Part shown: positions 9,579 to 17,691 of the stretch, in pieces
Position numbering within the stretch: the first letter of the stretch is position 1
Layout of the letters: the number at the start of each line of letters is the position of its first letter
NCBI GenBank assembly: GCA_007751255.1
Contig: CP036296.1
Span: 1,922,001-1,986,000 of the forward strand
Direction: 5' to 3'
Origin: Engelhardtia mirabilis
Lineage (GTDB): Bacteria > Planctomycetota > UBA1135 > GCA-002686595
DNA length: 64,000 bases
Made by a program: the position numbers and the translations under genes
Notes under the pieces: generated by a model
Told to the model about the DNA's origin: nothing
The model's database searches: none
What the model saw: the letters and a program-made list of their open reading frames with translations, nothing else

Positions 9579-10118
9579 TCAGGAGGGCGCCCCCGCCCCG
9601 GGCGAGACGCGGCCGACCTCCGCCAAGGCGCGCTCGACGGACTCGTGCAGGAGGTCCATCTGCTCCACCGCCATCCGTTGGCCGGCGCGGGCGACGAGCC
9701 ACAGGGCCCCAGCTACCGCGGCGAAGCCCCCACACAGCCAGAAGGCGAGCGGGCTCCGCCCGAGCTGCAGTTGGGTCAGGCCCCAGATCGCGGAGAAGAA
9801 GATCAGGACCCCGCTGGCGAGGTAGGCCATGACGAAAGCGGACCACAGACTCGGGTGGGGCGTGTAGAAGCCGCGCACGTAGCTGCGCGCGGGCTCTGGG
9901 CGGCCTTCCTCGCTGCGGTGGGCGACGACGTGCAAGTGCAGGAACGGCGACCAGAAGTGGCGCGACTCGGGCGGCACCGTGAGCATCAGGTGGTCGGAGA
10001 GCGACTTGCCGACGAAGGGCGCGGGGCCGCTCATGTGCTGCTCGACGCTGCGACTGACCACCGTTGGGGGGGCTTCGACCGTGTGATCGAAGCCGGGGCG
10101 AAAGGGCCTGGGTCGCAT
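9579..10118 (-). CDS. Hypothetical two-helix membrane protein
   Basis: I do not recognise this 179-residue protein. It has a soluble N-terminal half (about 1-95), two hydrophobic helices (about 97-118, AYLASGVLIFFSAIWGL, and 124-142, LAFWLCGGFAAVAGALWLV) and a short helical tail containing MAVEQMDLLHESVERALAEV. The start is the ATG that leaves about 180 bases before the divergent ABC-importer operon. Codon use matches its neighbours and the frame is clean, which supports a real gene. The divergent position could mean shared regulation with the importer, but no operator is visible. Confidence 0.6.
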   Translation of the reverse strand: MRPRPFRPGFDHTVEAPPTVVSRSVEQHMSGPAPFVGKSLSDHLMLTVPPESRHFWSPFLHLHVVAHRSEEGRPEPARSYVRGFYTPHPSLWSAFVMAYLASGVLIFFSAIWGLTQLQLGRSPLAFWLCGGFAAVAGALWLVARAGQRMAVEQMDLLHESVERALAEVGRVSPGAGAPS

Positions 10119-10302
10119 GGGCCGAGGTTAGCGCAGGGCCGGCGATCGCGCAGGGGGCTCGATCGACCCCACGGATTGCGGCCCGCGCCGCTCGGAACCG
10201 AGGCCTGTCCCCCGCAGTCCTCGCGGCCCCCGCGTGGAGCACTCCGACCGACCCGGGGCTACAATCCCCGCCAATCGCCGCCCCAGTGCTGCATCCCCGC
10301 CA

Positions 10303-11469
10303 ATGAGCCAAGCCCTCAAGATCCTGCTCTGCTTCGCCGCCTTCCTCGCAGGAGTGACCCTTCTCCACGGTTGGCTCAATCTGGCCTGGTTCGAGCCCTC
10401 CAACCGTGAGCAACTGACGGTTGCCCACTTGCCGGTGACATGACACCTCACCTGCCCGGTCACCAGTTGGGTGACCGAACAGTCCACCGAGGGCACGATC
10501 TTCCACTCGAAGCGCTACACGAGCTGGCCGTCGATGACCGAGGACATCGACGCGGGCAACCTGCACGCGGCGTTCATCCTGGCGCCCCTGGCGATGCAGA
10601 TGGCGCGCCAGGGCAAGACCAAGGTCAAGATTGTCCACCTGGGCCACCGCGACGGGACCGCGATCGTGGTGCCGACGGACTCCAAGGTGGAGTCGTTCGC
10701 GGACCTGCGTGGGACTCGAATGGCGATCCCGCACCGCTACGCCAACCAGCGCATCCTGGTCGAGCGGATGATGGCGGAGTACGGCTTCAGCGAGGACGAC
10801 CTCAAACTGATCGACTACCCCCCGCCGGAGATGCCGGCGGCGCTCAAGGCGGGCGCCTTCGAGAGCTACATCGTCGGTGAGCCCTTCGCGGCCAAGGCCG
10901 AGATGGACGGCTTCGGGCGGGTGCTCTACCACACCAAGGACATCTGGCCGAACTTCATCTCCTGCGTGCTGATCGTGACCCAGGACCTGATCGACCGCGA
11001 TCCGGCCCTGGTGCAGGAGCTGGTCAGCGGCATCACGGCCTCGGGCAAGTGGCTCGACGAGGGCGACGAGCGGTTGCTCTCGGGCCTGGTGATGGAGAGC
11101 GCCTCGAACCAGGACGACGTCGACTCCGGCAAGGTGATCGTGCCCGACGAGTTCGGCCGCACCCCGCGTCTGCAGGCGGCCGTGATCGCCGCTCAGCGGC
11201 GGTACTACAACCAGAACCCCGAGCTGCTGAAGTTCGTGCTCACCAAGCCGCCGGACCGCGTCAAGTACACCGAGCTGGAGCTGGCCCGCGACGAGTTCGC
11301 GGAGATCCAGCACTGGGCCGAGAAGTTGGGCTTCTTCGACAGCCGACCGGTGACCGAAGACGATCCCTTCGACTTCCTGGACTACTGCGACCCGCGCTTC
11401 GAGCAGGGGCGCCTGCGGGACCTGCCCCTGCAAGACCTCGCGAGCGCCGCGGCGGAGGGTGCGCAATGA
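10303..11469 (+). CDS. ABC importer substrate-binding protein with predicted selenocysteine (UGA at codon 47)
   Basis: This is the solute receptor of a NitT/TauT-type importer (NMT1/THI5-like fold), 388 residues when UGA is read as Sec. A membrane anchor or uncleaved signal lies at residues about 5-30. The first beta-strand LTVAHLPVT then leads directly into U47, followed by HLTC (C51). The rest of the periplasmic-binding fold follows unbroken, including FADLRGTRMAIPHRYANQRI and LKAGAFESYIVGEPFAAK. The TGA at 10441-10443 is the only interruption and the frame continues for 341 codons to a stop overlapping the permease start. A canonical bacterial SECIS hairpin begins 13 nt after the TGA. Without recoding, annotation would start at the GTG at 10471 and lose anchor and pocket strand. 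Seen: UGA, hairpin, intact frame. Inferred: Sec insertion. Confidence 0.85.
10441..10477 (+). promoter_or_regulatory. Bacterial SECIS element of the ABC substrate-binding gene
   Basis: The UGA codon is followed by 21 bases to the apical loop. The stem CGGTCACC (10457-10464) pairs perfectly over 8 bp with GGTGACCG (10470-10477), enclosing the loop AGTTG. Known bacterial SECIS elements have a UGA-to-loop distance of roughly 16-37 nt, a stem of at least four pairs and a G within the first two loop bases. All three conditions are met, and the loop has the GU seen in SelB-binding loops. Confidence 0.85.
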
Positions 11470-12233
11470 GTCCCCGTGCCCTGCTCTTGGGGACGGTCGG
11501 CTTCGCGATCTTCATCCTCTCCTGGCACCTCGCCACCCTGGGCAATCAGATCGGCGACCTGCCCGGCCCGGCCATGACCGTGCGCGGCCTGGTACAGATC
11601 GCCGGCGAGGGCGTCCTGTGGGAGAACGTGGTGGCCTCGGTCTTCCGCGTCGCCTGGGGCTTCTGCCTGGCCGCCGGCATCGGCATCCCGCTGGGCATGG
11701 CCTTCGGCTGGTACCCGCGCCTGCGCGAGACGTTCAACCCGCTGGTGCAGTCCCTGCGCCCGATCTCGCCGATCGCGTGGTTGCCCTTCGCCGTGATCCT
11801 GTTCGGCGGCATTCGCATGTCGAGCGACCTGGCGGCGATCTTCCTGCTGTTCCTGTCGGCCTTCTTCCCGATCGTCACCGCCTCGACCTCGGCGGTGGCC
11901 TCCCTGGACCTCAAGTACATCCGCTCGGCCCGCAACTTCGGCGTCGACGGCCTGGCCTTCTTCCGCCGCGTGGTCCTGCCAGCCTCCCTGCCCCAGATCC
12001 TGACCGGACTGCGCCTGGCCCTGGGCATCGCCTGGGTCGTCGTGGTCGCGGCCGAGATGCTCGGCGTGGAGAGCGGCCTGGGCTACCAAGTCATGGACTC
12101 GCGCAACGCCCTGCGGATGGACTTCGTCTCCGCCGCCATGGTCGTGATCGCGGCCATCGGCTTGATGCTCGACATGGCCATGGCCAGGGTCGAGGCCACG
12201 GCCCTCGCCCGGCGGGGGATGAGCCGCCGATGA
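11466..12233 (+). CDS. ABC importer permease, NitT/TauT type
   Basis: A 255-residue inner-membrane permease of the BPD_transp_1 family with about six helices. Its first helix is LLLGTVGFAIFILSWHLATL. The coupling region around residues 130-185 contains ARNFGVDGLAFFRRVVLPAS, the family's EAA-type loop that docks on the ATPase. Its ATG overlaps the stop of the selenocysteine-containing receptor (ATGA), and its own stop overlaps the ATPase start in the same way, so translation of the three subunits is coupled. The import substrate is set by the receptor and is unknown; taurine, nitrate and sulfonate systems are the nearest familiar relatives. Confidence 0.92.
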   Translation: MSPRALLLGTVGFAIFILSWHLATLGNQIGDLPGPAMTVRGLVQIAGEGVLWENVVASVFRVAWGFCLAAGIGIPLGMAFGWYPRLRETFNPLVQSLRPISPIAWLPFAVILFGGIRMSSDLAAIFLLFLSAFFPIVTASTSAVASLDLKYIRSARNFGVDGLAFFRRVVLPASLPQILTGLRLALGIAWVVVVAAEMLGVESGLGYQVMDSRNALRMDFVSAAMVVIAAIGLMLDMAMARVEATALARRGMSRR

Positions 12234-13036
12234 GCGCGACCGAACCCGAGGCCCGGCAAGGGGCCGAACCGCGAACCATGCAAGCTGGCGCCAAGATCGT
12301 CGTGCGCGACGTCCGCAAGACCTTCCCCACCAAGAAGGAAGATGTGAACGTCCTGGACGGCGTCGACCTGACCGTGCGCGAGGGGGAGTTCCTCGCGATC
12401 GTCGGTCCTTCGGGCTGTGGCAAGTCGACCCTGCTCAACTGCATGGCGGGTTTCGAGCGCATCACCTCCGGATCGATCCGCATCGACTCCGAGGAGATCG
12501 AGCGACCGTCTCCCAAGCGCGTGTTTGTCTTCCAGGAGACGGGGATCTTTCCCTGGTACTCGGTCTGGGACAACATCGGCTTCGGCCTGGGCAAGATGCC
12601 CTTCGACAAGAAGCACGAGATCGTCATGCGCTACATCGCGCTGGTCGGGCTCGAGGGCTTCGAGAAGGCCTTTCCCGCGGAGCTCTCGGGTGGCATGAAG
12701 CAGCGGGTGGAGTTCGCCCGCGCCCTGGCCGTCGAGCCGGACGTGCTCTTCCTGGACGAGCCCTTCGGCGCTCTGGACGCCTTCACCCGCCTCGAGATGC
12801 GCCGCGAGATCGTGCGCATCTGGAAGGAGACCGGGAAGACCTGCATCCTCGTCACCCACGACGTGGAGGAGGCGGTGGAGCTCGCGGACCGCGTGGCCGT
12901 GATGACCCGTCGGCCCGCACGGATCCACTCGGTGCTCGACAACCCCCTGGAGCGACCGCGCGACTCGGACCAACCAGTCTTCCGCGAGCTCAAGGACCAG
13001 ATCTTCGAGATCCTGGGCGTCGAGCGACGGGTCTGA
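12230..13036 (+). CDS. ABC importer ATPase, NitT/TauT type
   Basis: A 268-residue nucleotide-binding subunit. Visible motifs are Walker A GPSGCGKST (about residues 59-67), the Q-loop in VFVFQETGIFPW, the signature LSGGMKQRVEFARAL, Walker B VLFLDEPFGALDAFT and the switch histidine in LVTHDVEEA. About 23 extra N-terminal residues precede the domain, so initiation at the internal Met (MQAGAKIVV) is possible. The ATGA overlap with the permease supports the upstream start. It ends the three-gene importer operon, and a strong hairpin follows. Confidence 0.93.
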   Translation: MSATEPEARQGAEPRTMQAGAKIVVRDVRKTFPTKKEDVNVLDGVDLTVREGEFLAIVGPSGCGKSTLLNCMAGFERITSGSIRIDSEEIERPSPKRVFVFQETGIFPWYSVWDNIGFGLGKMPFDKKHEIVMRYIALVGLEGFEKAFPAELSGGMKQRVEFARALAVEPDVLFLDEPFGALDAFTRLEMRREIVRIWKETGKTCILVTHDVEEAVELADRVAVMTRRPARIHSVLDNPLERPRDSDQPVFRELKDQIFEILGVERRV

Positions 13037-13068
13037 GGTCGGTCGAGCCCGGGGATTTGGGGCGAGCA

Positions 13069-13097
13069 CCCCATCCGTGCGACTGGCGCGGATGGGG
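13069..13097. terminator. Hairpin terminator between importer operon and DJ-1-like gene
   Basis: A 12 bp stem (13069-13080 with 13086-13097, one G-U pair) closes on the five-base loop GACTG. It lies between two convergent transcription units, 32 bases past the ATPase stop. There is no long T run, so it may serve both strands as a structure-dependent terminator. Confidence 0.6.
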
Positions 13098-13118
13098 CGA
13101 TGGACCTGGCCCCAGCGA

Positions 13119-13856
13119 TCAACGCGGACCGGCGATGCGGTGGGGGACTTGGCCCAGGTCCCAGTCGATCACCAGGCCCTTGGCGATGCCGTCCGCCGCG
13201 CGCTTGCCGTAGAGCAGTTCTGCCAGGTACAGGGCCGGCTCGAAGGACGGCGCACCGCCCACGGACGTGATCGCCCGCCCGTCGTGGACGAAGCGCGCGT
13301 CGTGGTGGACGGTCAGGCTCGGGAACATCTCGGCCAGTCGTTCCCGATCGGCCGGAAAGGTCGTCACCTCCAGCCCATCAAGCAGCCCCGCCTGGGCCAG
13401 GACGAAGGCCCCGTCGCACAGGGACATGACGTAGTGCGCGCCGCTCCCCCGTTCGCGCACGAAGCCGATCAGCGCGGCGTCGTCCAGGTCCGAGTCCATC
13501 GAGTGCTCGGCGCTGGGCACCACCAGAACGTCGATCGCGGGGGCCGACGCGAAGGTGTAGTCGGGCAGCAGCCGCAGCCCCTCGAAGCTGGTCACCGGCT
13601 CCAGGTCGTGCGCCACGGTGAAGACGCGCAGGGCCTGGTCGGCGTGGAAGACCGAATGGTGGAGGATGTCGAAGGGAGCCGTCAGCTCGGTGTTGTAGAC
13701 ACCGTCGACGATGACGAAGCCCACCGACCACTCGCGATCGGGGCGGACCGCCACCGGAGTTGCGGCGGTCTCGGTCGCGCGGGCCCGATCGAGACCGGAG
13801 CAACCGCAGGCGAGCAGGGCGGGCAGCAAGACCAGCCAGGTGCTGTGGGTCTTCAT
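13119..13856 (-). CDS. Secreted DJ-1/PfpI family lipoprotein
   Basis: This 245-residue protein begins with a lipoprotein-like signal ending in LLACGC, so Cys17 or Cys19 may be lipidated. The rest is a DJ-1/PfpI-type flavodoxin-like fold: VGFVIVDGVYNTELTAPFDIL at the start, IDVLVVPSA in the middle and the nucleophile-elbow cysteine in SLCDGAFVLAQAG. Family members include glyoxalases, chaperone-like enzymes and the N-terminal halves of AraC regulators. The present protein has no DNA-binding domain and is probably exported, so an extracytoplasmic detoxification or stress role is only a guess. Confidence 0.8.
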   Translation of the reverse strand: MKTHSTWLVLLPALLACGCSGLDRARATETAATPVAVRPDREWSVGFVIVDGVYNTELTAPFDILHHSVFHADQALRVFTVAHDLEPVTSFEGLRLLPDYTFASAPAIDVLVVPSAEHSMDSDLDDAALIGFVRERGSGAHYVMSLCDGAFVLAQAGLLDGLEVTTFPADRERLAEMFPSLTVHHDARFVHDGRAITSVGGAPSFEPALYLAELLYGKRAADGIAKGLVIDWDLGQVPHRIAGPR

Positions 13857-13981
13857 GGCCCGGAGTCTAGGGCCCGTTCCGGGTCCGGGTTCCCAGCGCC
13901 CGCCGCGTTCCGTCGTCCCGAACGGCCAGCGGTCGACCCGAGACGTGCTCGGATCGACCGCTGGCCCGACTCGCTAGCCTC

Positions 13982-15028
13982 TCAGCTCTGGCTCTCGACC
14001 TCGACCTCGTCGCCCGCGATCTCGCGCAGGGCGTCGATGAAGCCGGCGTAGCCCGGATCCTCGTTGCCGATCGCCAGGGCCTTGCGGGCGTACTTGGCGG
14101 CTGCCTCGGCGTCTTCGCCGAAGCGCGAGCCCCAGGAGGCCGCGTTGCCGTACAGCATGAAGGCGTCCTCGGCGTCGTGCAGCTCCAGGCCGTCGAGGAC
14201 GGCGATGGACTCGACGAAGGCGAGGGCGGCATCCTGGCTGGCGACGCTACGCATCTGGGCCACGAGGGCCTTCTCGATCAGCCCCTCGGCGTTGCGCGGG
14301 TCGAGCTCGATGGCGATGCCCTTGATCTCGTCGTCGTAGACTCCGGCTTCGAGCAGCGCGCTCAGGGCGCGCAGCTTCAGGCCGGCCTCGTTGGCCGCAT
14401 CGATCGTGAAGGCCTGGCGCACGATCGGGGTCACGCGCGAGACGAAGGGCGAATCGCCATCGAGTTCGGCGAGCAGCGCGAAGACACCCTCGAGGGCCTC
14501 GGCCTTCTTGTCCGGCTGCGCGTCCTCGAAGGCCTTGATCACCGTGTCGACCTTCGCCATGGCGGCGCGGCCTTCGGCGCGAATCTCGGTCAGGTGCTCG
14601 ACGTACTTCTCCGGACCACCGTCACGGTAGCCGGTGGATGCGTAGGCCGTGCCGTCGGCGGTCATCAGCAGGACCGTGGGGAACCCGCGGATGCCGTAGA
14701 GCTTGCTGAGCTCGTCGTTGCGATCGGGGTTCGGGACCTTGGCCTTGACCTCCTCGGAGTTCGGGAAGTCGAGCTTGAGCAGGACGAACTGCTCCTGGGC
14801 GGGGGCCAGGAACTCTTCGTGCTCGAAGACCTCACCGTCGAGCTTGATGCACCAACCGCACCAGTCCGAGCCGGTGAAATCGACGAACAGGTCCTTGCCC
14901 TGCTCCTTGGCGGCGGCGGCAGCGACGTCGAAGTCGGCGTACCAGGGGCTTTCGGCGGCGGGCTCTTGGCCGGCGATGGCGAGGCTGGGGGCGATCGCCA
15001 AGGCGACGACGCCGAGGTTGAGGCGCAT
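13982..15028 (-). CDS. Exported thioredoxin-fold protein with C-terminal helical domain
   Basis: The 348-residue product has a signal peptide (cleavage near SLAIAG-QEP) and then a thioredoxin domain with the redox motif CGWC at residues 57-60. The conserved cis-proline segment reads RGFPTVLLM. Residues about 150-345 are a helical, repeat-like region rich in Ala and Glu, possibly TPR-like. This resembles periplasmic thiol reductases or oxidases with a scaffold domain that are frequent in planctomycetes. The partner is not apparent from the neighbours. The short hydrophobic start and single clear ATG support the chosen start. Confidence 0.85.
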   Translation of the reverse strand: MRLNLGVVALAIAPSLAIAGQEPAAESPWYADFDVAAAAAKEQGKDLFVDFTGSDWCGWCIKLDGEVFEHEEFLAPAQEQFVLLKLDFPNSEEVKAKVPNPDRNDELSKLYGIRGFPTVLLMTADGTAYASTGYRDGGPEKYVEHLTEIRAEGRAAMAKVDTVIKAFEDAQPDKKAEALEGVFALLAELDGDSPFVSRVTPIVRQAFTIDAANEAGLKLRALSALLEAGVYDDEIKGIAIELDPRNAEGLIEKALVAQMRSVASQDAALAFVESIAVLDGLELHDAEDAFMLYGNAASWGSRFGEDAEAAAKYARKALAIGNEDPGYAGFIDALREIAGDEVEVESQS

Positions 15029-15169
15029 GGGGTTCTCCGGGCTGATAGTGGGTTCTGCGGACCTCGAGGAGGGTCTGGAGCCCTCGCACGGTAGTGCGAG
15101 AGCCTACGCCGGCCCCGCCGCCCCGTGACCCTCTCGGCGGGTGAAACTGATGTTGGGTCGGGCCGGGGC

Positions 15170-15772
15170 TCAGGCCGGAGCGATCCGCGTTCCCGCGAGT
15201 CCGCCGCCGGCGACCCAGCGTGCGAATTCCGTCGGTGCCTTCGCCGGAGCGGCCGCGTCGGCTCCGAGGGCCCGCTCCCAGAACTCCACCGCGTGGTAGT
15301 TGCCGAACTTGACCCCGGCCCGCTCGACCACGCCCACCTCGCGGTAGCCCAGGCGGCGGTGGAGGACGCGGCTGGGCTCGTTGGGCAGGGCGATCCCGGC
15401 CACGACGCAGGTGAAGCCCTGACCGGCGAGCAGGTCGATCAGGACCGTGCCCAAGAGGTGACCCACGCCCCGACCGCGATGGCCGGCGGCGACGTACACC
15501 GATGACTCACAGGTCCAGTCGTAGGCCGGTCGGGCGCGAAAGCTCGTGGCGTAGGCGTAGCCGGCCAGCAGCCCCTCGGCGTCCTCGGCGACGATCCATG
15601 GGTGGGTCGCGAGAACGGTCTCGAGCTTGTTGGCGAACTCCCGTTCGGTCGGCGGCTCGAGTTCGAAGGAGATCGCGGTGTCGCGCACGATCGGCGCGTA
15701 GATCGCGAGCATCGCGGCCGCGTCCCGGGGCCGTGCGACCCTCAGCCGCAGGGTCGGGTCCTCCGCGGTCAA
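15170..15772 (-). CDS. GNAT N-acetyltransferase, phosphinothricin-acetyltransferase-like
   Basis: About 200 residues forming one GNAT domain. The start segment LRLRVARPRDAAAMLAIYAP and the phrase AISFELEPPTEREF match the phosphinothricin/methionine-sulfoximine acetyltransferase branch. The acetyl-CoA loop is SVYVAAGHRGRGVGHLL and the C-terminal motif is RLGYREVGVVERAGVKFG. Such enzymes acetylate amino-acid analogues. The start is a TTG that overlaps the stop of the preceding serine hydrolase gene (TTGA), since no ATG exists near the domain start. About 30 extra C-terminal residues are low-complexity. Confidence 0.82.
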   Translation of the reverse strand: MTAEDPTLRLRVARPRDAAAMLAIYAPIVRDTAISFELEPPTEREFANKLETVLATHPWIVAEDAEGLLAGYAYATSFRARPAYDWTCESSVYVAAGHRGRGVGHLLGTVLIDLLAGQGFTCVVAGIALPNEPSRVLHRRLGYREVGVVERAGVKFGNYHAVEFWERALGADAAAPAKAPTEFARWVAGGGLAGTRIAPA

Positions 15773-16947
15773 CGCCCGCCCTCGCCGGCGACGGCCCGAC
15801 CGATCAGCAGCGAAGCCAGCTCGTCGCAGGCCTTGCCCGCTGCGTCCCCCGCGACGTTGGTGGTCACGATCGCGGCGAAGCCCTCTTCGGGAGCCGCCCA
15901 GACCACGCAGTACCAATAGGTGTTGCTGCCCGCGTGGTTCAGAACCGGACCCTTCGACCAGTTGCGCCGCAGCTTCAGCCAGCCCAGTGCGTAGTCATCG
16001 CCGCGCACCCGGTGCAGCGACTCGAAGGACGCCGCCGTGAGCGGGTCGCCCTCACCCGCGCCGCGACGCAGGTGCAGGCCCAGGAACCGCGCCCAATCGG
16101 CCATGGGCATGTGCGCGGTTCCGGCGGGGGCGATCGCCGCAGGGTTGTCGGCCAGGGCCGAGGGCGGCATGGCGACCAGCGCCTTCGAGCCGGGGCGATG
16201 CCCGCGGGGCGCGTCGTCACCGACGGGCGGACCGAATCCGGCGCCCTCGATCCCCAAGGGCGCGAACAACTCGCGCTGGATCAAGGTCTCGAACGGCGCG
16301 CCGCCCACCGCTTCGATCATCGCGCCGGCCAGGGTGTAGCCGATGTTGGAGTAGAGGTACCCGCTGCCCGGCGGCATCTCGGTGGGCTCCGACAGGATCT
16401 GTTCGACCAACCGCGCGCGCGCGTCCGCGGGGGCGCCCGTATCCATCTGCAGGCTCACGGCCAAGGCGCGGCCCGGAATGTTGGCCACCACTCCGGCGCG
16501 GTGGGAGAGGAGCTGCTCGAGGGTGACCTTGCTCCAACTGGGGTCGATCGTCTCGAAGCGCTGCGCGAAGACCTGGGCCGGACTGCTGGTCCATGCGAGG
16601 TTGCCGGACTCCACGTAGCGGGCGGCGAGGGTCGCCGTCATGGCCTTGAGGCACGATCCCAGGTGCCAAGGCGAGGCCAGGGTGACCGGCGTCGTCCCGC
16701 CGTATTCGGTCGTCCCGGCCACGCCCGCCAGCTCGATCGTCCCGTCCGCGCGCACCAACGCACAGCCCAGGGCCGGCAGGTCATGCGCCGCGCGGATCGC
16801 CTCGACCTCGTCCGCCAGCGGCCCCCTGTCCGGGGTCGCGGCGGGGACGGGGACGGGGCTCTGCGCGGTGGTCTGCTCCTGGGCAGACCCACCGACGACG
16901 ACGGTCAGCGCGAGGGCGAGGGAGGTCAGGTGCGCGACGGTGCCCAT
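15769..16947 (-). CDS. Exported serine hydrolase, class C beta-lactamase fold
   Basis: A 392-residue secreted enzyme with a signal peptide (about 1-22). The penicillin-binding fold is shown by SxxK at residues 98-101 (SCLK), the Tyr motif YSNIGY and a C-terminal HAGSN in the place of the KTG triad. The family includes esterases, D-aminopeptidases and beta-lactamases; HxG instead of KTG is common in esterase-type members, so antibiotic hydrolysis should not be assumed. The gene overlaps the downstream GNAT gene by TTGA, so the two are co-translated. Confidence 0.87.
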   Translation of the reverse strand: MGTVAHLTSLALALTVVVGGSAQEQTTAQSPVPVPAATPDRGPLADEVEAIRAAHDLPALGCALVRADGTIELAGVAGTTEYGGTTPVTLASPWHLGSCLKAMTATLAARYVESGNLAWTSSPAQVFAQRFETIDPSWSKVTLEQLLSHRAGVVANIPGRALAVSLQMDTGAPADARARLVEQILSEPTEMPPGSGYLYSNIGYTLAGAMIEAVGGAPFETLIQRELFAPLGIEGAGFGPPVGDDAPRGHRPGSKALVAMPPSALADNPAAIAPAGTAHMPMADWARFLGLHLRRGAGEGDPLTAASFESLHRVRGDDYALGWLKLRRNWSKGPVLNHAGSNTYWYCVVWAAPEEGFAAIVTTNVAGDAAGKACDELASLLIGRAVAGEGGR

Positions 16948-16982
16948 GGCGATGCTTGCTGAAGTGGGGGTGAACCGGGCCG

Positions 16983-17549
16983 TCAGGAGGTTGGCGGCCG
17001 ATCGAAGAGGGCGCGGCGGTAGTAGCGCAGCTCTTCCAGGGACTCGCGGATGTCGTCCAGGGCGCGGTGGGCCTCGCGCTTGGCCGGCGCCGCCGCGAAG
17101 ACGTCGGGGTGCCAACGCCGCGCCAGCTCCTTGATGGTCGACACGTCGATCAGGCGGTAGTGCAGGTAGCTCTCGAGCCGGCCCATGTACTTGGTCAGGA
17201 AGCGCCGGTCCTGCCAGACCGAGTTGCCCGCGAGGGGCGCCGTGTTCGGATCGCAGTGCTCGGCGATGAAGGCCAGCAACTGGTCCTCGGCCGCCTGCTC
17301 GCTGACCGTCGACTGGCGCACGCGCTCGGTCAGGCCCGACGCGCCGTGGTGCTCGGTGTTCCAAGCGTCCATCGCGGCGAGCAGTGCGTCGTCCTGGTGG
17401 ACCACCAGCTCCGGTCCCTCGGCGATGATTTCGAGCTCGCCGTCGGTGACCAGCACCGCCGCTTCGAGGATGCGTTCGACCTCCGGGTCGAGTCCGCTCA
17501 TCTCGAGGTCGATCCAGACAATGCGCTGTGCCCGTGAGTCCTTCGCCAT
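16983..17549 (-). CDS. orn: Oligoribonuclease
   Basis: A 188-residue DEDDh 3'-5' exonuclease of normal family length that degrades 2-5 nt RNA fragments, and in many bacteria pGpG, in the cytoplasm. The first motif is D14 and E16 in VWIDLEMSGLDP. The second is NSVWQDRRFLTKYM, and the last is HRALDDIRESLEELRYYR with the catalytic His and Asp. The conserved LIDVSTIKELARRW segment separates it from the epsilon-subunit family. The start is the only sensible ATG. It lies 35 bases upstream of the serine hydrolase gene and may share its transcript. Confidence 0.95.
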   Translation of the reverse strand: MAKDSRAQRIVWIDLEMSGLDPEVERILEAAVLVTDGELEIIAEGPELVVHQDDALLAAMDAWNTEHHGASGLTERVRQSTVSEQAAEDQLLAFIAEHCDPNTAPLAGNSVWQDRRFLTKYMGRLESYLHYRLIDVSTIKELARRWHPDVFAAAPAKREAHRALDDIRESLEELRYYRRALFDRPPTS

Positions 17550-17691
17550 GGGCTCGGACGTTACGTCTTGGACCGCCGAATAGGAACCGCGCGCGGCGGA
17601 TCCGCGGCCTGCTGTGCGCGGTCCCTCGGTCAGGGTCGCGCGAGCGTCGTGTTCGAACGCCGAGCGAGCACGCCGAGCACTGCCGGCGCGC

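Noticed and set aside
10263-10303. Direct repeat ATCCCCGCCAAT just before the binding-protein start as an operator
   Set aside because: Two copies 29 bases apart, the second running into the start codon, are not enough to claim a regulator site; no dyad symmetry and no regulator gene nearby.
10441-10443. Nonsense mutation making the ABC substrate-binding gene a pseudogene
   Set aside because: The stop is TGA, not TAA or TAG; the frame is otherwise intact; the operon downstream is translationally coupled; and a rule-conforming SECIS hairpin follows. A second gene in the window shows the same arrangement.
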